The notes below the pieces were generated by a model that was not told the origin of the DNA, searched no databases, and saw only the letters and a list, made by a program, of their open reading frames with translations. A stretch of 5,146 nucleotides of DNA from Eubacteriales bacterium (GTDB lineage: Bacteria; Bacillota; Clostridia; Christensenellales; UMGS416). Numbering within the stretch: position 1 is the stretch's first letter; the number at the start of each line of letters is the position of its first letter. Where the stretch lies: NCBI GenBank assembly GCA_028709505.1, contig JAQVWW010000126.1, positions 1 through 5,146 of the forward strand, read 5' to 3'. The translations under genes were made by a program, and so were the position numbers. Positions 1 through 4,750 of this stretch are shown here, piece after piece.

Positions 1-125
1 TACGCTTAAGCGAGGCGCCCAGCCACGGGCTGCCGGTGATGCTGTACGACCCCACCTGCAGCGGCGCCGAAACCTACCACGCGCTGGCCGATGAGTTCAT
101 CGCCCAGACCAAAAAAGGAGACTAG
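1..125 (+). CDS. parA: ParA/Soj chromosome-partitioning ATPase, C-terminal end (partial)
   Basis: Only the last 40 codons lie in the window; the reading frame starts at base 3 and ends at TAG 123-125. The translation contains RLSEAPSHGLPVMLYDP followed by GAETYHALADEF, the typical C-terminal signature of ParA/Soj Walker-type ATPases (the SEAPSHG.P...YD motif). ParA dimers bind DNA nonspecifically with ATP, and ParB-parS complexes stimulate hydrolysis, which drives origin segregation. The Walker A and B motifs lie upstream, outside the window. The stop codon is one base from the parB start and the parB Shine-Dalgarno sits inside the last parA codons, so the two genes are almost certainly cotranscribed and translationally coupled. 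Identification is firm from the motif plus the adjacent parB; nothing can be said about the N-terminal part. Confidence 0.92.
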   Translation, partial: RLSEAPSHGLPVMLYDPTCSGAETYHALADEFIAQTKKGD

Positions 126-126
126 T

Positions 127-1002
127 ATGGCAGTAAAGAAACATGGGTTGGGCCGGGGGCTGGACGCGCTGCTGGCGCCGGTGACCGAAGAGCCCACTGC
201 GCCCGCCCAGCAGCATATTTCGCTAAACCTGATCGATCCCAACCCAAATCAGCCCCGCAAGGAGTTTGACAGCTACAAACTGCAAGAGCTGGCCGATTCC
301 ATTCGCGAGCACGGCATTTTGCAACCGCTGCTGGTGGTGCCCCGTGGTGATCGCTACCTGCTGGTGGCCGGCGAACGGCGCTGGCGAGCCGCGCGTCTGG
401 CGGGCTTAACCCAGGCGCCCGTGCTGCTGCGCGACTATACGCCCCAACAGATAGCCGAAATTGCACTGGTGGAGAACCTGCAGCGCGACGATCTCAACGC
501 GCTGGATGAAGCGCTGGGCATTCGTTCGCTGCTGGAGACCTTTACGCTGACGCAGGAGCAGGTCTCCCAACGGCTGGGCATGAGCCGGCCGGCGGTGGCC
601 AACGCGCTTAGGCTGCTACAGCTGCCCGACACCGTGCAGGATAGCCTGCGCCGCGGCTTGCTCACCGCCGGACACGCCCGGGCGCTGGCCGGCCTAAACG
701 ACGATATTCCGGCGCTGATGCAGATTGCGCTGCGGGCCGAGGAGGGCAAGTTGACGGTGCGCCAGACCGAAGATCTGGTGCGTAAGGCCAAACAGCCCCG
801 GGCTGCGGCGAAAAAAACCGGCGCGTGGGGCGTTTACGAGGACTTTGCCGAGCTGGAAGAGCGATTGATGCAAGTGCTGGGTACGCGGGTGCACGTACAA
901 GGCTCGCTGCAGAAGGGCAAAATTGTCATCGAATACTTCAACCGCGATGACCTGGAGCGCATTTATGACCTGGCCGTCGGCCTATCCGGCAAAAAAGGCT
1001 GA
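127..1002 (+). CDS. parB: ParB/Spo0J chromosome-partitioning CTPase (parS-binding type)
   Basis: A 291-residue ParB, a usual length for chromosomal ParB. ATG 127 is chosen because GGAG at 117-120 lies 6 nt upstream and the protein then starts with the conserved ParB N-terminus, GLGRGLDALL at residues 7-16, which binds ParA and stimulates its ATPase. The in-frame ATG at 91 would only add residues overlapping parA. The N-terminal CTP-binding domain shows PNPNQPR (38-44), AGERRWRA (81-88) and ENLQR (116-120). The helix-turn-helix lies at about 141-167. At the positions known to separate ParB from Noc it has Arg154, Ala160, Gln165 and Gly182 (TAGHAR), the ParB-type pattern that predicts parS binding. 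Residues about 235-291 form the C-terminal dimerisation and DNA-binding domain. ParB loads at parS as a CTP-dependent sliding clamp. It follows parA with a 1-nt gap and precedes rsmG by 8 nt. Confidence 0.97.
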   Translation: MAVKKHGLGRGLDALLAPVTEEPTAPAQQHISLNLIDPNPNQPRKEFDSYKLQELADSIREHGILQPLLVVPRGDRYLLVAGERRWRAARLAGLTQAPVLLRDYTPQQIAEIALVENLQRDDLNALDEALGIRSLLETFTLTQEQVSQRLGMSRPAVANALRLLQLPDTVQDSLRRGLLTAGHARALAGLNDDIPALMQIALRAEEGKLTVRQTEDLVRKAKQPRAAAKKTGAWGVYEDFAELEERLMQVLGTRVHVQGSLQKGKIVIEYFNRDDLERIYDLAVGLSGKKG

Positions 1003-1010
1003 GCGACGCC

Positions 1011-1736
1011 ATGACGCCCGACGAACTGCGCTTTATACAAACGCTGCAAGACAAGCTGCTGGCCTGGAACCAGCCGCTTAGCGCTGCCACGCTATCCAAG
1101 ATGGCGGCCTTTTATTACCACATGGTACAAACAAATAAAGTGATGAATTTAACCGGCATCACCGACGCCACCGAGGCGGCGCTGCGGCATTTTGCCGACG
1201 CGCTAAACCCGGCGGCCTATGCGGCGCTGCCCGCCGGCGCACGGGTGGTTGACGTGGGCACCGGCGCCGGCTTTCCCGGCATGCCGCTGGCCATCGCCCG
1301 GCCCGACTGCACCTTTTTGCTGATAGATTCGATGGCCAAGCGCATCGGCTTTTTACAGGACGCCACCGCGCGGCTGGGGCTAAACAATGTTTCGACGGCA
1401 GTGGCCCGGGCCGAAGACCTGGGGCGGGGCGCCGGCCGCGGCCGGTTTGACGTGGCGCTTTCCCGGGCCGTGGCGCCGCTGAACGTATTGCTGGAGTATG
1501 CGCTGCCGCTGCTGAAGACCGGCGGCAAGGCGCTGTGCTACAAAGGCCCCGCCGGCGTAGCCGAAGCCGCCCAGGCCGGCGAAGCCTGCCGCATATTGGG
1601 CGGCGATACGCCGCAGGCCACGCCTTACGAATTGCAGGAAGATTTGACGCTCTTTGTCATATCGATTAAAAAAATTCGGCAAACTCCGGCAAAGTATCCC
1701 AGAAAGACTGGTATTCCGCAAAAAACGCCGCTATAA
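1011..1736 (+). CDS. rsmG: 16S rRNA (guanine-N7) methyltransferase RsmG (GidB)
   Basis: A full-length, 241-residue RsmG. The family methylates N7 of G527 (E. coli numbering) in 16S rRNA using S-adenosylmethionine, and its loss commonly gives low-level streptomycin resistance. Visible family features are the N-terminal NLTGI motif (46-50), the SAM-binding loop DVGTGAGFPG (81-90), an acidic residue at the end of the next strand (Asp106 in LLIDSMAKR), RAEDLG (133-138), SRAVAPL (151-157), YKG (177-179) and the diagnostic C-terminus KYPRKTGIPQKTPL (228-241). The start is 8 nt after the parB stop. The Shine-Dalgarno is weak (at best a GGCTGAG stretch overlapping the parB stop), so coupling to parB translation is likely. 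No GC-rich hairpin with a T tract follows, so transcription may continue toward noc. Codons 138-145 include a 14-bp GC palindrome that is explained by the Gly/Arg-rich coding sequence. Confidence 0.98.
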   Translation: MTPDELRFIQTLQDKLLAWNQPLSAATLSKMAAFYYHMVQTNKVMNLTGITDATEAALRHFADALNPAAYAALPAGARVVDVGTGAGFPGMPLAIARPDCTFLLIDSMAKRIGFLQDATARLGLNNVSTAVARAEDLGRGAGRGRFDVALSRAVAPLNVLLEYALPLLKTGGKALCYKGPAGVAEAAQAGEACRILGGDTPQATPYELQEDLTLFVISIKKIRQTPAKYPRKTGIPQKTPL

Positions 1737-1983
1737 CGCGTAAACATAAGATAAAAAGAGAACTCATTGCATGTTTTTTTGTAAAACGGTTATTTCCCGG
1801 TTCATAGCATATTTTAAAGGACTATTGCCTGCTGCATCGAAATAGAATAAGCGAACGGTTTGGTTCCGTTCTGCGCTGTTGCGCAAGAAAACCTCCTCTT
1901 TCCTTGCGCCGGGCCGTCTTGGCTTATCCTCTCCCCAAGCGAAAGGCGGCCCAATCTTTACAAACCGATTATGGGAGCGCGTT
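1737..1983 (+). promoter_or_regulatory. Structured leader between rsmG and noc
   Basis: 247 bp without a convincing gene of its own. Its first half is AT-rich compared with its neighbours, including seven T at 1774-1780 that are not preceded by a GC-rich stem, so no clear terminator is seen. I found no convincing sigma-A promoter; TAGAAT at 1843-1848 resembles a -10 box but lacks a good -35. The second half is rich in potential RNA hairpins: GAACGG/CCGTTC (1853-1858 with 1866-1871); TGCGC/GCGCA (1872-1876 with 1881-1885), which competes with GCGCAAG/CTTGCGC (1881-1887 with 1903-1909); and a 10-bp stem 1911-1920 with 1943-1952 containing one G-T wobble. CTCCC at 1931-1935, in the loop of the last stem, is complementary to the noc Shine-Dalgarno GGGAG. 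A structured 5' untranslated region that tunes Noc translation is an inference. Confidence 0.4.
1792..1805. promoter_or_regulatory. Noc-binding-site-like (NBS-like) sequence upstream of noc
   Basis: ATTTCCCGGTTCAT matches 11 of 14 positions of the Bacillus NBS palindrome ATTTCCCGGGAAAT: the left half is perfect and the right half keeps GG and the final AT. It lies about 180 bp upstream of the noc ATG. If functional it would be a degenerate site for the product of the adjacent gene, either for autoregulation or as one of the many NBS scattered over the chromosome. The right-half mismatches make it weak, and a match of this quality is not impossible by chance in a window of this size. Confidence 0.3.
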
Positions 1984-2820
1984 ATGTATCAGATTCAGCA
2001 GCATGCTTCAGCAAACGACGGGCGGGTTTTGATCGTTTCCGTCGATCACATCAGCCCCAGCCCTTACCAGCCCCGGCGGCGCTTTGATACCCAAGCGCTG
2101 CAGCAGTTGGCCGAGTCCATCGCCCAGCACGGCCTTATCCAGCCCATCACCGTGCGCCAGGCCGAAAACGGCTATTATGAGCTTATCGCCGGCGAGCGGC
2201 GCTGGCGGGCCTGCAAACTGCTGGGTATGCGGCATATCCGGGCGCGGGTGCTGCACGTGGACGATTATGAGGCGGCCATGATGACGATGACCGAGAACTT
2301 GCAGCGCGAAGATTTGAACTTTTTTGAAGAGGCCCAGGGCTATCAGCTGCTGATACAGCTGCATTTCATTACGCAGCAGCAGCTGGCCGAGCAGCTGGGC
2401 ATTAGCCAATCGGCGGTGGCCAACAAGCTGCGGCTGCTGCGCCTAAGCGAACAAATCCGCGCCATCATCATCGATCAGAACCTGAGCGAGCGCCATGCCC
2501 GCGCGCTGCTTAAGCTGCACGACGAGCAGGAGCAGAAAAAAGTGGCCGAATGCGCAGCCCGCATGCAGCTTTCGGTACGCCAGACCGAAGAGCTGGTGGA
2601 ACGACGCTTAAAAGAGCTGGCCAACCTGCCCGCCCCGCCGGCCAAACTGTTGCCGCTCATCTCTCATTCGTGGCGGGACTGGCGGCTGTTCGCCAACACG
2701 ATGAAGAGCGCCGTCACCGAGCTGAAGCAGGCCGGCCTGCCGGCGCGCTTTGAAATGGTAGAAAATAATTCCCAGGTACAGATGAGCATCATCGTACCCA
2801 AGGGTGCTTCGGCTGACTAA
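1984..2820 (+). CDS. noc: Noc-type nucleoid occlusion protein (ParB paralogue)
   Basis: A 278-residue ParB-family protein starting at ATG 1984, with GGGAG at 1973-1977 and 6-nt spacing. The CTP-binding domain shows PYQPR (27-31), AGERRWRA (69-76) and ENLQRED (104-110). The helix-turn-helix contains SQSAVANKLRLLRL (141-154) followed by SERHARALL (168-176). At positions known to set specificity it has Gln142, Lys148, Arg153 and Arg170, close to the Noc pattern Gln/Lys/Lys/Arg and unlike ParB. The C-terminus (FANTMKSAVTELKQAG, then QVQMSIIVPK) also resembles Noc. Noc binds NBS DNA, spreads using CTP, associates with the membrane and blocks septum assembly over the nucleoid. It lacks the ParB GLGRGLDALL N-terminus, so a ParA partner is unlikely. 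Bacillus Noc begins with a membrane-binding amphipathic helix, which is not obvious from this start; an in-frame upstream extension could supply one. The alternative label is a second ParB, but the specificity residues favour Noc. Confidence 0.9.
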   Translation: MYQIQQHASANDGRVLIVSVDHISPSPYQPRRRFDTQALQQLAESIAQHGLIQPITVRQAENGYYELIAGERRWRACKLLGMRHIRARVLHVDDYEAAMMTMTENLQREDLNFFEEAQGYQLLIQLHFITQQQLAEQLGISQSAVANKLRLLRLSEQIRAIIIDQNLSERHARALLKLHDEQEQKKVAECAARMQLSVRQTEELVERRLKELANLPAPPAKLLPLISHSWRDWRLFANTMKSAVTELKQAGLPARFEMVENNSQVQMSIIVPKGASAD

Positions 2821-2842
2821 CCTCATCTCCCCTTCCTTATGT

Positions 2843-2895
2843 GAAAAAGCGCTGTATGACCGCTCCCGTACGTGGGCTGCCTACAGCGCTTTTTC
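2843..2895 (+). terminator. Rho-independent terminator after noc (possibly bidirectional)
   Basis: A perfect 14-bp inverted repeat, GAAAAAGCGCTGTA (2843-2856) with TACAGCGCTTTTTC (2882-2895), starts 22 bp after the noc stop codon. The right arm ends in five T and the left arm starts with five A, so the hairpin could terminate transcription from either side. The 25-nt loop contains a minor CCC/GGG pairing. It marks the end of the parAB-rsmG-noc block. Confidence 0.88.
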
Positions 2896-2911
2896 CTGCC
2901 ATTTTGGGATG

Positions 2912-2925
2912 GGTAAACGTTTACC
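2912..2925. promoter_or_regulatory. 14-bp perfect palindrome resembling a LacI/CcpA-type operator
   Basis: GGTAAACGTTTACC is perfectly self-complementary. Its AAACGTTT core matches the central part of the catabolite-responsive element consensus TGWAANCGNTNWCA; only the two outermost bases differ. It fills the space between a weak -35-like TTGGGA (2904-2909) and a weak -10-like TATGCT (2926-2931), a common operator position. No gene is evident downstream, so its target is unknown. A binding site for a LacI-family regulator is an inference from the shape of the sequence. Confidence 0.35.
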
Positions 2926-2976
2926 TATGCTGTTTATGAGTATTTTCTTTGAACGCTGGCAGGGAAACAGAACCGC

Positions 2977-3010
2977 CAAAAGGGCTATTGGGCACCCTTT
3001 TGTTGTTTTT
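2977..3010 (+). terminator. Possible weak rho-independent terminator
   Basis: CAAAAGGG (2977-2984) pairs with CCCTTTTG (2995-3002) over 8 bp with a 10-nt loop, followed by the T-rich TTGTTTTT (3003-3010). The stem is AT-heavy and would be weak. It could back up the noc terminator or end a short transcript starting near 2938. It may be only a chance structure. Confidence 0.35.
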
Positions 3011-3320
3011 CACCCGTCCCGGAATAAACTGCGGGGGAAGGAGCGGGTTCTGTGGAAATAACGTTTGGATGAACCGATAGCGGAAAGCTGTCAGCGTACG
3101 CTCCATCCCAGTCGCGGACGGCTGAGGTTTCCTTTTCGGCCGGCAAGCCGATGCCGTTTGGAGGGCCCTTTGGCGAGTTTTTAGATTCCAACCCCATAGC
3201 CGAAGAACAAGCGTTCCGTTTCACTTTAGGTGTAAAGCCGGGAAAATAGGCAAACCAAAGACTTCCCGGTTTTTGAAAGTCTTACTCCTTTTTATTCCCG
3301 CCGCCCTTTGGTAAGAACCG

Positions 3321-3448
3321 GCGCCTAAAAAACGCGCTGCCCGGCCTGTACGCTTTGGGTACCCATCCTCCCCTTTGGGAGGGCGTTGACTTGGGCGGGA
3401 AGGCGGTGGAGTTGGGCGCAGGAAAGGCAGTTGTGTGGTTTTAGGCGC
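3321..3448. repeat. 10-bp inverted repeat flanking a 108-bp segment
   Basis: GCGCCTAAAA (3321-3330) is the exact reverse complement of TTTTAGGCGC (3439-3448). Inside lie the palindrome GGGTACCC (3357-3364), the hairpin 3367-3382 and the imperfect TTGGGCG tandem repeat (3391-3435). The arrangement is reminiscent of a small non-autonomous element, but no target-site duplication is visible and no second copy is present in this window. Confidence 0.35.
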
Positions 3449-3467
3449 GAAGACAGCGGGACCTTTT

Positions 3468-3494
3468 AAAAAAAGAGGGGGCCGTGTGGCCCCC
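3468..3494 (-). terminator. Rho-independent terminator of the methyltransferase-like gene
   Basis: Read on the minus strand, GGGGGCC-ACAC-GGCCCCC (3494-3477) is a perfect 7-bp, nearly all G+C stem with a 4-nt loop, followed by TC and seven T (3474-3468). This is a textbook intrinsic terminator, about 110 nt after the stop of the gene ending at 3606. The 3' untranslated stretch between them (3495-3605) is very GC-rich and has two adjacent 10-bp palindromes, GCGCATGCGC (3580-3589) and GCGCCGGCGC (3593-3602), but no gene. Confidence 0.92.
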
Positions 3495-3605
3495 TGCTTC
3501 CTTGATCCCTCCTGCGCCGGTTCGCGCTACCGGTCATCGGCTCCTGCCCCGCCCTGCGCGGTTGGTCCCTTTGGCCGCCGCGCATGCGCCCTGCGCCGGC
3601 GCTTT

Positions 3606-4667
3606 TCACCCGCCGTTTTGGTGCGCCCGGGCGACGCGCACCATCTCCTTCATGTTCTGCACCGGGGCCTGCATAGGTACTTCGCAGCCCGACCCGAGAA
3701 TAAACCCGCCCTTTTCGGCGGCGGCGTCGATGCATGCCAGGCACGCCCTTCGGACGTCTTCGACGCTGCCCTGCAGCAGCACGCCACTGGGGTCGACGTT
3801 GCCCACCAGTACGATGCGCTGCCCTATCTTCTCCTTATAGGCCTTTAAATCCGCCTTGTAGTCAACCTCCAGCATATCGGCGCCGGTTTCGGCGTGCAGC
3901 TGCATGACCCTGTTGTTGTCGCCGCAGATATGCAAAAGGGAGAACGCCCCGTAAGAATGGGCGATGGGGTTGATGGCATCAAAAAACTTTTTTTCGTAGG
4001 GGTATACGTATTTTTCATAAATCTGCGGCGAGATCACGTCCAGCGAAGCCAGCGAATCGCCGCATTGTACGATATCTGCGCCGGCCTTAAGCTGCGCGAT
4101 GCTGAACTGAAGCAGCGCCTCGGTCGTCATCTCCATCAGCGCGTGCAGCGCCTGGATATCCACATCCGCCAGCCCATACTCGTGCTCGGCGATGTGCATC
4201 ACGAGCTTCTCCACGCCCAGCAGGTGCCCGGCAAGCGAGAACGGGCCGGTGCCCGGCGAGCGTATGATCACGCTATCTTTGAGCTTGCCCGCAATGCGCT
4301 CGGTAGCCTCCAGATAGACGTGCATTCTGCCCTGCGTATAAGGATCCGGCACCTTCAGCTTGGCGACGTCGCTCAAGTCTGCTAGGGCCACCCGCCGGCA
4401 GGTGGGCGTGCTGTTCTCGTGATAATCGGCCTGCATGCCAAAGCCCTCGGCAATGTAATAGTTATCGGACTGGATACATACCATATCCTGGCCGTAGACC
4501 TCCCACGCGGCATATTGCGCGTCGGCCATCGTCGTGGGCTGCGTGTAATAGTCAATAAGCCGAACGCCGGCCACAGCCGCCCCATGGTTGCCCATATAGG
4601 GCGCCACCGGCAGCGTATCCGTACCAAGCCCTTGCATCGTGCGCCGTATCCTTTGAGCCGAATTCAT
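3606..4667 (-). CDS. UroD-superfamily, MtaA/CmuA-like corrinoid methyltransferase-type protein
   Basis: A 353-residue protein, a normal length for the uroporphyrinogen decarboxylase (URO-D) superfamily. Start CAT 4665-4667 is chosen because GGAGG (complement of 4673-4677) lies 5 nt upstream; the frame stays open to 4775 but without a ribosome site. Visible features are the N-terminal ERVxxx-like helix (MNSAQRIRRTMQG), SPGTGPFSLAGHLLG (137-151), GDSLASLDVISPQIYEKYVYPY (203-224), LLHICGDN (244-251) and GNVDPSGVLLQGS (289-301). His246, Cys248 and Cys328 (GSGCEVP) form the His-X-Cys...Cys zinc motif of methylcobamide:thiol methyltransferases such as MtaA and MtbA. The arginine-rich N-terminal MRQAGRY motif of true HemE is absent, so haem biosynthesis is unlikely. 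Such proteins transfer methyl groups between a corrinoid protein and an acceptor such as a thiol or tetrahydrofolate. No corrinoid-binding partner is encoded nearby, so substrate and acceptor are unknown. It is monocistronic, convergent with noc, and has its own promoter and terminator. Confidence 0.87.
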   Translation of the reverse strand: MNSAQRIRRTMQGLGTDTLPVAPYMGNHGAAVAGVRLIDYYTQPTTMADAQYAAWEVYGQDMVCIQSDNYYIAEGFGMQADYHENSTPTCRRVALADLSDVAKLKVPDPYTQGRMHVYLEATERIAGKLKDSVIIRSPGTGPFSLAGHLLGVEKLVMHIAEHEYGLADVDIQALHALMEMTTEALLQFSIAQLKAGADIVQCGDSLASLDVISPQIYEKYVYPYEKKFFDAINPIAHSYGAFSLLHICGDNNRVMQLHAETGADMLEVDYKADLKAYKEKIGQRIVLVGNVDPSGVLLQGSVEDVRRACLACIDAAAEKGGFILGSGCEVPMQAPVQNMKEMVRVARAHQNGG

Positions 4668-4716
4668 GTCGTCCTCCCTCCGCTGCGCCGCCTTGCGTCG
4701 TGCCGCGCATGGTTTT

Positions 4717-4746
4717 ATTATAGGCCCTTGGGCCGCTGCGCCGCAA
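4717..4746 (-). promoter_or_regulatory. Sigma-A type promoter of the methyltransferase-like gene
   Basis: On the minus strand a perfect -10 box TATAAT (complement of 4717-4722) is preceded by an 18-bp spacer and TTGCGG (complement of 4741-4746), which matches the first three bases of the -35 consensus TTGACA. Transcription would begin near 4710, giving a leader of about 43 nt that contains the GGAGG ribosome site. The weak -35 suggests a modest or activator-dependent promoter. Confidence 0.65.
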
Positions 4747-4750
4747 GGGC
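4724..4750. promoter_or_regulatory. Inverted repeat over the spacer and -35 box (candidate operator)
   Basis: GCCCTTG (4724-4730) and CAAGGGC (4744-4750) are perfect 7-bp inverted arms separated by 13 bp, centred in the promoter of the minus-strand gene and overlapping its -35 box. Dimeric repressors or activators commonly use such sites, so regulation of the methyltransferase-like gene is plausible. The regulator is unknown, and no candidate regulator gene lies in the window. Confidence 0.4.

Larger units (their letters stand above)
2896..3467. other. Gene-free intergenic region with inverted repeats
   Basis: About 570 bp between the two convergent terminators with no credible gene. Open frames here (for example 45 codons from ATG 2927) lack a Shine-Dalgarno and recognisable protein features. 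The stretch holds a 14-bp palindrome (2912-2925), a weak hairpin plus T-rich tract (2977-3010), paired inverted repeats CCGGGAA/TTCCCGG (3238-3244 with 3263-3269) and AAGACTT/AAGTCTT (3258-3264 with 3277-3283), a 10-bp inverted repeat GCGCCTAAAA/TTTTAGGCGC (3321-3330 with 3439-3448), and a hairpin CCTCCC-CTTT-GGGAGG (3367-3382). An imperfect tandem repeat of about 22-24 bp, each unit starting TTGGGCG, covers 3391-3435. No tRNA, rRNA, RNase P, SRP or known riboswitch signature was recognised. It may be a decayed mobile or repeat element, or a vestige of a lost gene; neither can be shown here. Confidence 0.6.

Noticed and set aside
1432..1445. 14-bp palindrome CCGGCCGCGGCCGG inside rsmG
   Set aside because: It encodes a Gly/Arg-rich loop in GC-rich coding sequence and is most simply explained by codon composition.
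1774..1780. Run of seven T after rsmG as a possible terminator
   Set aside because: No stable GC-containing stem immediately precedes it.
2249..2264. parS-like sequence inside noc with a CACGTG core
   Set aside because: It matches only 11 of 16 positions of TGTTTCACGTGAAACA, and about one match of that quality is expected by chance in a window this size. It also lies in conserved coding sequence.
2804..3061. 85-codon plus-strand open frame over the noc terminator, or its 45-codon form from ATG 2927
   Set aside because: It overlaps the end of noc and the terminator hairpin, lacks a Shine-Dalgarno and has no recognisable protein features.
3217..3224. CGTTTCAC, close to a parS half-site
   Set aside because: Only the left half matches; the right half bears no resemblance, and isolated half-sites are common.
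3361..3467. Possible CRISPR-like array suggested by repeated TTGGGCG units
   Set aside because: Only two imperfect adjacent units exist with no spacers, so this is a short degenerate tandem repeat.
3517..3533. GGTTCG in a small CCGGT/ACCGG hairpin as a tRNA T-arm
   Set aside because: The stem-loop resembles a T-arm only superficially; no acceptor stem, anticodon arm or CCA end can be placed around it.
3435..3848. Plus-strand open frames of 118-137 codons across the minus-strand terminator
   Set aside because: They run through a clear minus-strand terminator hairpin and into the 3' end of the methyltransferase-like gene, with no start signal and Cys/Arg/Pro-rich composition.
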